DNA from: Caldifarciminota bacterium
Lineage (GTDB): Bacteria > Hydrothermota > Hydrothermia > LBFQ01 > DSFT01
NCBI GenBank assembly: GCA_025060695.1
Contig: JANXBH010000001.1
Location: 26,730-90,729 of the forward strand
Direction of reading: 5' to 3'
DNA: 64,000 bases
Shown here: positions 8,814 to 18,841 of the stretch, one piece after another
How the letters are laid out: each line of letters opens with the position of its first letter
Numbering within the stretch: position 1 is the stretch's first letter
The notes under the pieces: generated by a model
Told to the model about the DNA's origin: nothing
What the model saw: the letters and a program-made list of their open reading frames with translations, nothing else
The model's database searches: none
Translations under genes and position numbers: made by a program

Positions 8814-9536
8814 TTAGAAAATTTTAAATTTATAGTAAAAACCAATTTTAAAATCTTCTTCGTTTAAGATAATATCAGCTCTCAAATTTTCATAATTTAG
8901 AGAAAAACCGTAGTTTAAAAATATACTATTTTCCCTTAAGTTTTCATAAACGCCAGCTCTTAGGCCAACGTACTGCCTATATATAAAAAACTCTACATTA
9001 CTAAAAGCATAGTAATTACTATCAATAGCTGATATTCCAAATGACAAAAATCTATATATGGTAGGCTCGTAGAATATTCCCAAAGATAAAAAAATATTAT
9101 TTCTGCGCTCAATAGCTAATCTAAAATTAGTTTGCTCAAATGCTCCTATACTAAAAAAGCCTCTAAAATAAGCACTATCCTTAATATCAATTGCTAACTT
9201 TAATTCGGAATTTTTTAAAAATTTATAATGTAATCCAATAATGAAGTAAAATTCATTTTTATGCTTAAATGCATTTGCGCCGATAGAAAGAGAACTTAAA
9301 TTTCCATAAGCGAAACCAAAACCATATGAACTATCAAAGTAAAAAGAGTAAGATAAATTTTCAAATATAGGAAATGTAAAGTATGCTTTTTTGTAAGTAA
9401 TTTCAAATTGTAATGCACCAGCATAAGTTAATTGAGATGAAGGGAAATATATTCTTTCGTTCTCATCTGGAATAACTAAACTTGATATACCAAACACCTC
9501 ATGTCTTACAATTGTTGATATGGTAATTAAAAGCAA
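8814..9536 (-). CDS. Putative outer-membrane beta-barrel protein
   Basis: A 240-residue protein with a short hydrophobic start (MLLITISTIV), then alternating hydrophobic/polar strands rich in Tyr and Phe and a terminal Phe, as in outer-membrane barrels such as PorV/PorP-like proteins. The TTG start is 6 nt after TAAACT on the minus strand. It lies downstream of a secreted protease with a T9SS-like tail. I cannot name a family. Confidence 0.6.
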   Translation of the reverse strand: MLLITISTIVRHEVFGISSLVIPDENERIYFPSSQLTYAGALQFEITYKKAYFTFPIFENLSYSFYFDSSYGFGFAYGNLSSLSIGANAFKHKNEFYFIIGLHYKFLKNSELKLAIDIKDSAYFRGFFSIGAFEQTNFRLAIERRNNIFLSLGIFYEPTIYRFLSFGISAIDSNYYAFSNVEFFIYRQYVGLRAGVYENLRENSIFLNYGFSLNYENLRADIILNEEDFKIGFYYKFKIF

Positions 9537-9542
9537 ACGTAA

Positions 9543-9548
9543 AGTTTA
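9543..9548 (-). promoter_or_regulatory. -10-like TAAACT for the outer-membrane protein at 9536
   Basis: CTTTAAACTTT on the minus strand with TAAACT at 9548-9543, 6 nt before the TTG start at 9536. Confidence 0.45.
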
Positions 9549-9558
9549 AAGGTTATTT

Positions 9559-10167
9559 CTAATAACCTATCTTAATTTCAAAAGTAGCAATGTAATATCT
9601 ACCCTTACTTTTTATATAGTAAAGCCTGCTTCCTTTGTAATTTTTTATTTTTTCTAAAATATTTAAAATTTCGTCTTTATCATTTACTTCAACAGTTCCA
9701 CTATTTTCCTTTAGTTCAAGTTCACTTAAGTCAATATAATAAGGTTTTTCAAAGAAGTCCAACAAGCTATAGTAAATTATAATCTTAGATGGAAGAGTTT
9801 TATTTAAGATTTTATAATTTATATTTCTTGAAAGCTCATAAACTTTATTTATAAACATTCTATCTGCTTTATTTCCAAATCCTATAGCATAAACTTCCAA
9901 TTCCTTTTTACAGGGCTTATTTATTATAAGTTTAAAAGTAGTTGCATCGGTAGGTAATGGAACTTCATGAAAATCAAAACTTTTTCTTTTACAAACTTTT
10001 TCAATGTAGTTGTAAATTCTTTTGTCTAAAATTTCTACTTCATAAAAATCAAAGTCCTTCCTTATTATAGCTCTTGAATTATGTATGTATAAATATTCGT
10101 CATAAATACCTGCAAAGCCTCCATATATTATAAAAACTACAGAAAATTCTTTAACTCCGGATACCAT
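9559..10167 (-). CDS. Hypothetical protein
   Basis: A 202-residue protein I do not recognise. It starts directly after the protease stop (TAGATG), so it is co-transcribed with it. The first 20 residues include a hydrophobic patch (VVFIIYGGFAGIY) that could be a poor signal peptide. The rest is a mixed alpha/beta pattern without clear motifs; two cysteines (about 59 and 84) lie in the middle. A role linked to the neighbouring secreted protease is only guilt by association. Confidence 0.55.
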   Translation of the reverse strand: MVSGVKEFSVVFIIYGGFAGIYDEYLYIHNSRAIIRKDFDFYEVEILDKRIYNYIEKVCKRKSFDFHEVPLPTDATTFKLIINKPCKKELEVYAIGFGNKADRMFINKVYELSRNINYKILNKTLPSKIIIYYSLLDFFEKPYYIDLSELELKENSGTVEVNDKDEILNILEKIKNYKGSRLYYIKSKGRYYIATFEIKIGY

Positions 10168-11625
10168 CTAGTTTATAATAATTTTACCTTTATATGTTTT
10201 TTTGTCCATTTTTAATTGGTAAAAATATACACCCTTTGCTAAGTTCCTATTTGAAACAGCCTTTCCATCTATTGAAAATAATCTAAAGTCAAAATCTTTT
10301 TTATCTGTAATAATTTCAACATTTCTTCCATTTACTAAAATTTTATATTCGCTATATCTACTTTCTAAAACATTTGATGCAGGTTCTATTCTATATCTAT
10401 ATACTATATCATTTCCACCAAGTGTCTTTGAAACTATTACTATTGAAGCATAACTATAACCACTAAAGTCATATATAACATTTATTGAATCACCATTTCC
10501 TGTAATATTATCTATTACTGGTCCTGGAATTCTAATTAAATAGACATTTGCACAACCTTGACATTGCTTAAATTTTATCACAATTCTAAGAGCACCACTA
10601 TACGGAGATAATCTTATAAATTGAGCACCACCTGGATTTTGAATACTAAGAGTTTGATTACTATCTACACTTGGATATGTAGAGATGTTTCTAAAAAGAG
10701 TAGATGTAGGATATAAATTTCCTTCACTATATCTATAACCTATTCCATCATTCCATCTATTTCCAGTAAAAAACCTCCAAATTGCATAATAAGATAAAAT
10801 TTCTTCTTGACTCTTAGAATAATTCCCACTAAGGACATCAAAAATATCAATTAAGGTATTATTACCGGGAACTGTACCCATTCTATGCCAAATGTCTTTT
10901 AAAGCTTGATGGTTATTTCCTAAGTATTCATAAATAAAATAAGGAAATATTGCACCCGCATACTGATAAAGACCTCCATTTTGAAATGTATTAATTCTAT
11001 ATTGTGGAGCTGTTAAAGGACTTTGTCCCGAGACACCAAGATAACTAATATAGTCATTTACATTGTCATATACTATATCCTCTATCCAAGTAGCTGTGTT
11101 TTCATAGAACCATCCGCCGTCTAAAGCAGTATATGCAAATTGAACTGCATGATGAAACTCATGTGCAACAGTAACTTTTAAAACACCTATTCCGTATGCA
11201 GCATCTATATTTTTATTTATTACAAAGTAGCTTGTATAACCTTCTGTTCCGTATCCATAGTATGGACTTTCTGGGACAGCATAACCAAGAACTCCAGCTC
11301 CAATGTTTTTAATATAGATATCGTATTTATTATTTCCACCTTGATTATTATCTGGTGGTGGTGCAAACCATCCAATTTGGTTAACTAATATATTCCAAGA
11401 ATATTCCGCAAAAACTGCTACACTTTCCGCATATGCAGGACTTACCGCGTCAGTTCCACTTGTAGTATAGTGAATAACAAAATTCTGAGTTTGAATAATT
11501 TGCTCAGGACCACTTAGAGTGGGTCGAGAAAAGGTCTTATATTCACCTTTTTGAAAACTTTCCAATACTTGAGGCGTTAAACATCTTTCTGATATAAAAG
11601 AGTTAAAATATAGAAGAAGTAGCAT
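10168..11625 (-). CDS. Secreted zinc metalloprotease with T9SS-type C-terminal sorting domain
   Basis: After a short signal-like start, the catalytic motif HEFHHAVQ is at residues 155-162, with candidate glutamate ligands in YENTATWIED (175-183). This matches MXAN_6640-like putative metalloproteases. A beta-sandwich segment follows (about 310-400). The last 80 residues resemble a type A T9SS sorting domain: a DFRLFSIDGKAV turn, then GVYFYQL and a lysine-rich GKIIIN end. This implies secretion across the outer membrane. TAAAAT is 6 nt before the ATG, and its TAA is the upstream gene's stop. Confidence 0.8.
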   Translation of the reverse strand: MLLLLYFNSFISERCLTPQVLESFQKGEYKTFSRPTLSGPEQIIQTQNFVIHYTTSGTDAVSPAYAESVAVFAEYSWNILVNQIGWFAPPPDNNQGGNNKYDIYIKNIGAGVLGYAVPESPYYGYGTEGYTSYFVINKNIDAAYGIGVLKVTVAHEFHHAVQFAYTALDGGWFYENTATWIEDIVYDNVNDYISYLGVSGQSPLTAPQYRINTFQNGGLYQYAGAIFPYFIYEYLGNNHQALKDIWHRMGTVPGNNTLIDIFDVLSGNYSKSQEEILSYYAIWRFFTGNRWNDGIGYRYSEGNLYPTSTLFRNISTYPSVDSNQTLSIQNPGGAQFIRLSPYSGALRIVIKFKQCQGCANVYLIRIPGPVIDNITGNGDSINVIYDFSGYSYASIVIVSKTLGGNDIVYRYRIEPASNVLESRYSEYKILVNGRNVEIITDKKDFDFRLFSIDGKAVSNRNLAKGVYFYQLKMDKKTYKGKIIIN

Positions 11626-11631
11626 GCTTAA

Positions 11632-11637
11632 ATTTTA
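11632..11637 (-). promoter_or_regulatory. TAAAAT promoter of the metalloprotease, overlapping the upstream stop codon
   Basis: TAAAAT (minus, 11637-11632) is 6 nt from the ATG at 11625. Its first three bases are the TAA stop of the BamA-like gene. Confidence 0.55.
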
Positions 11638-13296
11638 AAACATATTTCCTATACCAAAGTATAAAAACAAGTCTTTTGGTAATATCTTAGAATTTGGATT
11701 TAGGGCTATATCAAACCTCAATGGAATAAGGTTTACATAAAACCTAAAACCTATACCATAACCAGAATATAACTTGCTATTAAAAAGTTTTAAAAACTCA
11801 TTTGATGTTATAGCAAAATCGTAAAAGAATACTATTGCAAAAATACTATTAAATCTCCATCTGTACTCAAAATTTCCATTTATAAAATGATTTGATGCAG
11901 GCTGTAAATTATCAAAACTTTCACCTATTGAATTATTTAAATATCCCCTTACACTACCTTCCCCTCCAAGAAAGAACTTTTCCGAATATGGAATATTACT
12001 GCCGAATATCTGTCCCATTCTTATTCTAAGCGCAAAACTATAAAAATACTTACTATAAATTTCACTCAGTTTAATAAACCTTGCCTGACCAAACGCTTCC
12101 AAAATAGAAAGACTTAGATTAAAACCCCTCGTTGCATCCAAATAGTTATTTCTGTCATCGTAAAACGCCCTTTGAGAGAAAGAGAGTATAAACCTACTTT
12201 CTTCATAACCAAGAGTTATACTTCTTTTTAAGGACATACCGAATGCACTATAAAAGTATCTTGAAAATTGTCTAATAATTTCTGAGAACAAACTAAACTC
12301 CTCAATCTTTCCATAATCACTAAACTCTCCAACTTGACCATATTTATTATAAATCAAATTAGAACTTAGTAGCAAATTTTTTCTGTCTAAAAAATACCTT
12401 TCACGATAGTTTATAGTAAATGACCTGTCATTTAGAAGAACTCTATTATTTTTATAGCTAAATAAACCTGAAAGCTCTATTTCCGCGTTTTGTGCATTTC
12501 CAAATATATTTAAATGTCCAAGTAAAATACTCAAATTTAAAAAATAAGGATAAGTAAAACCTGCATTTGTTTCTAAGTATCTTTGTGGAACCTCATTTAC
12601 ACTAAAAATTAATATACTATCATCCTGAATTCTATAATCTACGCTACTAAAAAGTCTAAGTGAATATAACCTTTGGCTACTTTCGCTAATTTTGTCGTAA
12701 TTAAAGTATTCATTTGGTCTGATAGTTATTTCTTTATAAAAAATTCCATCTCTTACACTACGATTATTTTCAATCTTTATTGACTTTATAAGAATTCTTT
12801 TTCCTGCTGCTATTTTCTCTTTAAAAATTAATAAGCTATCGTTTAAAAAACTTGTATCTCTTTCTAATCTAACAAATGGATAACCATTGTTGTAATAAAG
12901 ATAGTATATTTTATTTTCAATAGTATTTATAAATTCATCTGAATAAGCTATAGGCAGTTTTTTAGGCATAATGTAAATCAAGCTATCTAAGATAATATCT
13001 CCATCAAATTCAATATTGCTTATTAGTGCTCTCTTTCCCTCATTTATTTTTATGGTTATGACCACTTTACTTGCCTCAACGAATTCATATTCGTGATTAA
13101 TACTTACTTGAAAATATCCGCTTGCATAGTATTTTGAATAAAGTCTTGAAATAGCACTTTTTAATTTTATTTTGCTAAATTCTTGATTTTTTCTTAATCT
13201 TAAAATATCCAATATTTCTTTTTTTGATAAATATTTATTACCTTCAACGTTTATATCCTTTATAGTTATTAGCTGTGCAAAGATTAGACTAAGCAG
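11635..13296 (-). CDS. BamA/TamA-family outer-membrane protein (Omp85), probable CTG start
   Basis: POTRA-like domains occupy roughly residues 9-225; the first begins [11 protein letters not shown]. They are followed by a beta-barrel with the loop-6 motif [12 protein letters not shown] and a C-terminal Phe. The family inserts or exports outer-membrane proteins. The first conventional start (TTG at 13212) would cut off most of POTRA 1. In frame upstream there is no ATG, GTG or TTG, but a CTG at 13296 gives a short signal (MLSLIFAQ) and follows AGGGAG by 4 nt within the end of atpA. At 553 residues it is short for BamA. Confidence 0.78.
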   Translation of the reverse strand: MLSLIFAQLITIKDINVEGNKYLSKKEILDILRLRKNQEFSKIKLKSAISRLYSKYYASGYFQVSINHEYEFVEASKVVITIKINEGKRALISNIEFDGDIILDSLIYIMPKKLPIAYSDEFINTIENKIYYLYYNNGYPFVRLERDTSFLNDSLLIFKEKIAAGKRILIKSIKIENNRSVRDGIFYKEITIRPNEYFNYDKISESSQRLYSLRLFSSVDYRIQDDSILIFSVNEVPQRYLETNAGFTYPYFLNLSILLGHLNIFGNAQNAEIELSGLFSYKNNRVLLNDRSFTINYRERYFLDRKNLLLSSNLIYNKYGQVGEFSDYGKIEEFSLFSEIIRQFSRYFYSAFGMSLKRSITLGYEESRFILSFSQRAFYDDRNNYLDATRGFNLSLSILEAFGQARFIKLSEIYSKYFYSFALRIRMGQIFGSNIPYSEKFFLGGEGSVRGYLNNSIGESFDNLQPASNHFINGNFEYRWRFNSIFAIVFFYDFAITSNEFLKLFNSKLYSGYGIGFRFYVNLIPLRFDIALNPNSKILPKDLFLYFGIGNMF

Positions 13297-15088
13297 CTTT
13301 CTCCCTTTGAATAATGTATTCTTTTAGAGAATTTAATATCTCCTCTATCTCATTTTCTATGTGTTTCTCTTCCACTTCTTTTAATCTTATTATTTTCTCA
13401 ACCTGTGGTAGCTTCTCTATTTCATCCGCAGATATAAGTTCCTTTTCAATACTCTCTTTTAGTATATCGTAAAATTGAAAAATTGCTTTCATCATATAAA
13501 ATTGCTTCTTCAAAGAACAACTTGCATCAATAGGATTGAATGCATTTTGCTGTAAATAACCTAATCTTATTATCTTTCCTATCTCAAGAATTAGTCTTTC
13601 CATTTCTTGAAGCGCATCAGGTCCAATTAACTGGACTATGTCTTGTAATTCAGCTTCTTTTTGTAATATACTACTAATAAAGTTTCTAAGTTCAGACCAC
13701 TTTTCATTTACATTTTCTTTATACCACTTTTCAATAAGCGGATAGTATAGTGTATAGCTTCTTAACCAGTTTATAGCAGGGTAATGCCTTCTTCTTGCCA
13801 AGCTTGAATCCAATGCCCAAAATGCACCTACTACTCTTAGCGTAGACTGAGTTACTGGTTCAGAATAATCACCGCCTTGTGGTGAAACCGCTCCAACCGC
13901 AGTAACTGAACCTTCCAAATTACTTAATGTTATAACTCTTCCCGTTCTTTCGTAAAAAGCGGAAAGTCTTGAAGATAAATACGTAGGATAACCTTCTTCT
14001 CCTGGCATTTCTTCAAGTCTCGAAGATAATTCTCTTAAAGCTTCTGCCCACCTGCTTGTAGAATCCGCCAGTAGCAGAACATTATAGCCCATGTCCCTAT
14101 AATATTCGGCAAGTGTAATTCCTGTATATATTGATGCTTCTCTTGCAGCAACTGGCATATTTGAAGTATTTACAACGAGTATAGTTCTATCCATAAGTGG
14201 AGAGCCCGGTCTTGAAGGATCTTCAAGATGTGGAAATTCAGTTAAAACCTCTGTCATTTCATTTCCTCTCTCACCACATCCAATATATACTACAATATCA
14301 ACAAGTGCATATTTTGCAAGTGTCTGTTCGGTCACAGTTTTACCTGTACCAAATCCTCCAGGTAGTCCTGCATTTCCACCAAGTGCAATAGGAAATAGTG
14401 TATCCAATATCCTTTGACCAGTTAGTAATGGTATAGTAGGAAGCTCTTTTCTAATTACAGGTCTTGGTATTCTAACGGGCCATTTATGAGATAGTGTAAT
14501 AGTATATTCTTTCTTGTCCTTTTCACTCTTTATAATACATACAGTATCTTTTACAGTATATTCTCCTTCTTTAATCTCTAAAATTGTAAATGTTTCTTCT
14601 AAGTCTTCCTTGTTTAATTCGGTCTTTCCTTTTAAGTTTGGAGGAATTATTATTCTGTGTACTACTGAGGGAGTTTCTTGAACTTCGCCTATGATATGTC
14701 CAAGTTTTACCTTATCTCCAGATTTTACTCTTGGTTTAAAGAACCACTTTTTCTCGTAGTCCAATGCTGGAATATCTATTCCTCTTGAGATGAATGGACC
14801 TGTACTGTTCATTATTACATCTAATGGTCTTTGAATACCATCAAATGCTTTTCCAAGTAAACCTGGTCCAAGTTCAACTGCAAGAGATTCATTAGTTCTT
14901 TCAATTGATTCTCCTACAAATAGTCCCGATGTATCTTCGTAAACTTGAATATATGCAGTATCCTCTTTAAGTCTAATAATCTCACCTATAAGTTTTTCTT
15001 TTCCAACTTTAACAATTTCATTCATCCTTGCTCCTTTAAGTCCTTTTCCTACAACAAGAACACCTGCTATTCTTGTAATTTCTGCCAT
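13289..15088 (-). CDS. atpA: V-type ATP synthase catalytic subunit A
   Basis: The catalytic alpha subunit of an archaeal/V-type rotary ATPase. The P-loop is GGFGTGKT (about 240-247; the usual form is GAFGxGKT), followed by the CGERGNEM motif and the SRWAEALRE segment. It also has the V-type non-homologous insert (about 120-190). The 599-residue length is normal. No other V-ATPase subunit is adjacent, although these genes usually form one operon. TAAAAT is 6 nt before the ATG. The 3' end overlaps the BamA-like gene. Confidence 0.94.
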   Translation of the reverse strand: MAEITRIAGVLVVGKGLKGARMNEIVKVGKEKLIGEIIRLKEDTAYIQVYEDTSGLFVGESIERTNESLAVELGPGLLGKAFDGIQRPLDVIMNSTGPFISRGIDIPALDYEKKWFFKPRVKSGDKVKLGHIIGEVQETPSVVHRIIIPPNLKGKTELNKEDLEETFTILEIKEGEYTVKDTVCIIKSEKDKKEYTITLSHKWPVRIPRPVIRKELPTIPLLTGQRILDTLFPIALGGNAGLPGGFGTGKTVTEQTLAKYALVDIVVYIGCGERGNEMTEVLTEFPHLEDPSRPGSPLMDRTILVVNTSNMPVAAREASIYTGITLAEYYRDMGYNVLLLADSTSRWAEALRELSSRLEEMPGEEGYPTYLSSRLSAFYERTGRVITLSNLEGSVTAVGAVSPQGGDYSEPVTQSTLRVVGAFWALDSSLARRRHYPAINWLRSYTLYYPLIEKWYKENVNEKWSELRNFISSILQKEAELQDIVQLIGPDALQEMERLILEIGKIIRLGYLQQNAFNPIDASCSLKKQFYMMKAIFQFYDILKESIEKELISADEIEKLPQVEKIIRLKEVEEKHIENEIEEILNSLKEYIIQREKAA

Positions 15089-15094
15089 ACTGAA

Positions 15095-15100
15095 ATTTTA
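15095..15100 (-). promoter_or_regulatory. TAAAAT promoter of atpA
   Basis: CTTTAAAATTT on the minus strand; TAAAAT ends 6 nt before the ATG at 15088. Confidence 0.55.
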
Positions 15101-15105
15101 AAGTA

Positions 15106-15792
15106 TTAAATAATACTTGAAGTTCCTATTCTATTTGCACCACATAATATCATTTTAATAGCAGTTTCTCTATCCCTTATACCACCAGAAGCCTTCACTC
15201 CAAAATCATTGCCAACTACTGCTCTAATTAATGCTACGTCATAAAAAGTAGCACCATGCTTGGAAAAACCTGTCGATGTTTTTACAAACTTAGCTTTTGA
15301 ATTTCTTACTATTTTAGATAACTCTATTTTTTCTTCATCAGTAAGAAGAGAAGTTTCAATAATAATTTTTGAGTTTGGGAAAATCCTTGAGATTTCCCTA
15401 ATTTCATTTTCAACGTATTTATAGTTTTTATTTTTAACTTCTGAAATATTTATTACAAAATCAATTTCATCGACACCTTGTTCCATTAGCCAGTATAACT
15501 CGTATAGTTTTAAATTCAACGGTAGAGCGCCAAGTGGAAAACCCACAACTGAGCACAATTTTATCTCACTACTTATTAGCTCCTTTGCCATTGGCACAAA
15601 GTATGGATTTATACATATAGCATAGTATCTCTTTTCCGTTGCAATTTTTATTAAATTCCTAAGGTCTTCGTAAGTTGCGTCAGGTCTTAGTAAGGTAAAA
15701 TCTACCATTTGATTTATATCTATATTTGGAATTTGAGTTAAGTTTTCAATTTCCTTTTGTTTTTTTGTAGCTATTTCAGTATAATAGTTCAT
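15106..15792 (-). CDS. deoC: Deoxyribose-phosphate aldolase
   Basis: This class I aldolase cleaves 2-deoxyribose-5-phosphate to acetaldehyde and glyceraldehyde-3-phosphate. The Schiff-base lysine is in FVKTSTGF and the second lysine in GVKASGGIRD. The N-terminal half has the DFTLLRPDAT segment and SVVGFPLGA. The 228-residue length is typical. TATAAT on the minus strand (15808-15803) is 10 nt from the ATG. It is followed 17 bp later by atpA, which has its own promoter. Confidence 0.93.
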   Translation of the reverse strand: MNYYTEIATKKQKEIENLTQIPNIDINQMVDFTLLRPDATYEDLRNLIKIATEKRYYAICINPYFVPMAKELISSEIKLCSVVGFPLGALPLNLKLYELYWLMEQGVDEIDFVINISEVKNKNYKYVENEIREISRIFPNSKIIIETSLLTDEEKIELSKIVRNSKAKFVKTSTGFSKHGATFYDVALIRAVVGNDFGVKASGGIRDRETAIKMILCGANRIGTSSII

Positions 15793-15826
15793 AAGTTAAA
15801 AAATTATAAAGCAAATTTAAATTTCG

Positions 15827-17593
15827 TTATTTGTTTTCAATTTTCATTACCTCAAGGAATACTTCGCTTGGCACTTCAACTCTACCAATCATTTTCATTC
15901 TCTTCTTCCCTTCCTTTTGCCTTTCAAGTAGTTTTCTTTTTCTTGTAATATCTCCTCCATAACACTTCGCAGTTACGTCCTTTCTAAGTGGAGGTATTCT
16001 TTCACTTGCTATTACTCTTTTTCCGATGCTTGCTTGAATTTTTACTTCAAATAGTTGTCTTGGTATTAAACTTCTTAGCTTTTCTACTATATTCTTAGAT
16101 ACTTCATATGCCTTTATTCTTGGAACTACAAAACTAAGAGCATCTACTTTTTCATTTGCAACATAAATATCGACCCTTACTAAATCACCCTCCTTAAATC
16201 CAATAAACTCATAGTCCATAGAAGCATATCCTCTGCTTAGGCTTTTTACTTTATCAAATAAGTCAAAAATTACTTCATAAAGTGGTATCTCATACTCCAT
16301 CTCAACAGTCTTACTATCTAAATAGAATAAATTCCTTTGAATTCCTCTTCTATTTTGAAGTAGCGTTATGAGATTTCCTAAATATTCTGAAGGCGTTATA
16401 ATTTTTAGTAATACATATGGTTCAAATGCCTTTTCATAGTAATCTGGAAAGTCCTTTGGGTTATTTATAAAAACTTTCTCTTCGTTTGTTAAAATTACTT
16501 CATATTCTACATTGGGTATGGTTATTACGATATCTAAATCGTATTCTCTTTTTATCCTTTCTTTAAAAATCTCTAAGTGCAATAATCCTAAAAATCCCAT
16601 TCTAAAACCTGGACCAAGTGCAGGAGAATTTTCTGGAATATATACAAGCGATGCATCATTTAGCGAAAGCTTTTCTATTGCTTTTCTTAATTCTTCAAAC
16701 TCAGAAGGATTTATAGGATATATACCTGCATATATCATGGGTTTTATTTCTCTAAAACCTTCAATAGCAATGGTTTGTGGATATCTTGCATCTACTATGG
16801 TATCACCAACTCTCGCTTCTCTGATTTCTCTTATATTAGCAACGACATAACCTATTTCACCTGAACTTAGTTTATCTTTCTTAATCCTCCCGTTAGGATG
16901 AAAATACCCGACTTCTAAAACTTCATATTCTCTTGATGTTGATTTAAATAATATTTTCATCTTTGGTCTTATTTCTCCATCAAATACTCTAATATATGGA
17001 ATAACCCCTAAATAGTCATCGTATATTGCATCAAATATTAGTGCTTTTAGTTTATCGCTATTGGTTTTTGGACTTGGAACTTCGTTTATTATTCTCTCTA
17101 TTAATTCCTCTACCCCCCAACCGTATTTCGCCGATATTCTTGAAACTTTGACATTTCCAATAAGCTCCCTTATCTGACTTTCTACCCTTTCAATTTCCGC
17201 ATTCGGAAGGTCTATCTTATTAATTACAGGAATAATTACTAAATTATTTTCAAGTGCAAGATATAGATTAGATATTGTTTGTGCTTCAATGCCTTGAGTA
17301 GCATCTATTAGTAATATAGCACCTTCTACAGCTTTTAAACTTCTTGATACTTCGTATGTAAAATCTACATGTCCAGGTGTATCGATTAAATTTAAAATGT
17401 AGTCTTTATATTCCATTCTTACAGGATGCATTTTAATAGTAATACCTTTTTCTCTTTCTAAGTCCATACTATCTAATACTTGTTCTTTAATTTCATCTTC
17501 TCTTAAAGTTTTTGTAATTTCTAAAAGTCTATCTGCAAGTGTAGATTTACCATGATCTATATGTGCAATTATGCAAAAATTTCTTATATTCAT
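15827..17593 (-). CDS. lepA: Elongation factor 4 (LepA)
   Basis: A translational GTPase that back-translocates or remodels stalled ribosomes. G1 is HIDHGKST, G3 DTPGHVDF, G4 NKIDLP, and the C-terminal LepA-specific domain is present, ending in a basic GGDITRKRKLLERQKEGKK-type segment. The 588-residue length fits. It is divergent from yebC; TAAAAT is 10 nt from its ATG. Confidence 0.95.
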   Translation of the reverse strand: MNIRNFCIIAHIDHGKSTLADRLLEITKTLREDEIKEQVLDSMDLEREKGITIKMHPVRMEYKDYILNLIDTPGHVDFTYEVSRSLKAVEGAILLIDATQGIEAQTISNLYLALENNLVIIPVINKIDLPNAEIERVESQIRELIGNVKVSRISAKYGWGVEELIERIINEVPSPKTNSDKLKALIFDAIYDDYLGVIPYIRVFDGEIRPKMKILFKSTSREYEVLEVGYFHPNGRIKKDKLSSGEIGYVVANIREIREARVGDTIVDARYPQTIAIEGFREIKPMIYAGIYPINPSEFEELRKAIEKLSLNDASLVYIPENSPALGPGFRMGFLGLLHLEIFKERIKREYDLDIVITIPNVEYEVILTNEEKVFINNPKDFPDYYEKAFEPYVLLKIITPSEYLGNLITLLQNRRGIQRNLFYLDSKTVEMEYEIPLYEVIFDLFDKVKSLSRGYASMDYEFIGFKEGDLVRVDIYVANEKVDALSFVVPRIKAYEVSKNIVEKLRSLIPRQLFEVKIQASIGKRVIASERIPPLRKDVTAKCYGGDITRKRKLLERQKEGKKRMKMIGRVEVPSEVFLEVMKIENK

Positions 17594-17603
17594 AGGCTTT
17601 ATA

Positions 17604-17621
17604 ATTTTAAAGCTTTAAAAT
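17604..17621. promoter_or_regulatory. Divergent promoter pair, lepA / yebC
   Basis: Two partly overlapping CTTTAAAATT elements. TAAAAT on the minus strand (17609-17604) is 10 nt from the lepA ATG. TAAAAT on the plus strand (17616-17621) is 11 nt from the yebC ATG. The spacing is slightly longer than elsewhere, leaving leaders of a few nucleotides. Confidence 0.5.
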
Positions 17622-17632
17622 TATCGTAAATT

Positions 17633-18385
17633 ATGGCAGGACATAGTAAATGGGCACAAATTAAGCATAAAAAAGCTATAAAAGATGCAAGAAAGGGAAA
17701 ATTATTTTCTAAAATCGTAAGAGAAATTACAGTTGCGGTAAAAGTTGGAGGTCCTGACCCTGAAGGAAATCCAAGACTAAGATTAGCACTTGAAAAAGCA
17801 AAAGAAGTAAATTTACCAAAAGATAACATTGAGAGAGCAATAAAAAAAGCTATAGGAGGCGATGAAGGCAATAATTATGAAGAGGTAATATATGAAGGTT
17901 ATGGACCTGAGGGTGTTGCTTTTGTAGTAAAGACACTTACTGACAATAAAAATAGAACTGTAAATGAGATAAGATATATATTTTCTAAGTATGGAGGTAG
18001 TTTAGCAACTAGTGGTTCAGTCCTTTGGCAGTTTTCTGAAAAAGGAACAATTTACATATTAAAGAATAAAGTAAGAGAAGAGGAAGTTTTTGAATTAGCA
18101 CTTTCTTTAAACATAGAAGATATAAAGGAAGACGAAGATAGCTATGTAGTATATACATTGCCTAAGGACTTTCATAGTGTAAAAGAAAAACTACAGGAAA
18201 GTGGTATAGAAATTGAAAGTGCAACAATTACTCTAATACCGCAAAATACTATAAAGGTTAGTTCAGATAAAGCTCAAAAAGTGCTAAAGTTATATGAAGC
18301 ACTTGAAGAACACGATGATGTTCAGGAAGTATATGCAAACTTTGATATTGAAAAGGAAGTATTAGAAGCATTTACGAGCGAATAA
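17633..18385 (+). CDS. YebC/PmpR family protein (TACO1-like)
   Basis: The signature start MAGHSKWAQIKHKK and the NNYEEVIYEGYGPEGVAFVV core are diagnostic of this family. Members act as translation factors or as DNA-binding regulators. The 250-residue length is standard. There is no SD site and a very short leader is predicted. The end overlaps folK by 24 bp. Confidence 0.93.
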   Translation: MAGHSKWAQIKHKKAIKDARKGKLFSKIVREITVAVKVGGPDPEGNPRLRLALEKAKEVNLPKDNIERAIKKAIGGDEGNNYEEVIYEGYGPEGVAFVVKTLTDNKNRTVNEIRYIFSKYGGSLATSGSVLWQFSEKGTIYILKNKVREEEVFELALSLNIEDIKEDEDSYVVYTLPKDFHSVKEKLQESGIEIESATITLIPQNTIKVSSDKAQKVLKLYEALEEHDDVQEVYANFDIEKEVLEAFTSE

Positions 18386-18841
18386 AAATAAGTCTTTATC
18401 TTTAAAGTTACACTTGTTTATATTAAAGTTTAAGCTGCTATATCCTCTTGATATTATTTCAAGCAAAGGGATTACAAAAAATTTCCTACTATATAAATCA
18501 TAGTGTGGAATTTCTAAGTTATTACTTTTGATTGTGAGTTCATTAAAAAGCAAAATGTCTATGTCTATAACTCTTGGTGAATTTTTAAATAGCCTTTTTC
18601 TGTTCATTAGGTTTTCAACCTTTTGAATATTCTCCAAAAGTAAAAATGGACTTAAGTTAGTTACTATAAGCAAAGTCATATTTAAGAATGTATTTTGTTT
18701 TTCATACCCATATGGATAGCTTTCATATATACTTGATATTTCAAGTATCTTTGAAAATTCAGATATTTTCTTTATTGCATATTTTAAGTTTCTTTCTCTA
18801 ACGAATAAGTTAGTTCCAAGTGAAAGATAAACGTAGTTCAT
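18362..18841 (-). CDS. folK: 2-amino-4-hydroxy-6-hydroxymethyldihydropteridine pyrophosphokinase
   Basis: Folate-pathway enzyme that transfers pyrophosphate from ATP to hydroxymethyldihydropterin. It begins YLSLGTNL, contains SSIYESYPYG, and has the hallmark RVIDIDILLF. It overlaps the permease upstream by 4 bp. folP and folB are not in the window. Confidence 0.92.
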   Translation of the reverse strand: MNYVYLSLGTNLFVRERNLKYAIKKISEFSKILEISSIYESYPYGYEKQNTFLNMTLLIVTNLSPFLLLENIQKVENLMNRKRLFKNSPRVIDIDILLFNELTIKSNNLEIPHYDLYSRKFFVIPLLEIISRGYSSLNFNINKCNFKDKDLFLFARKCF

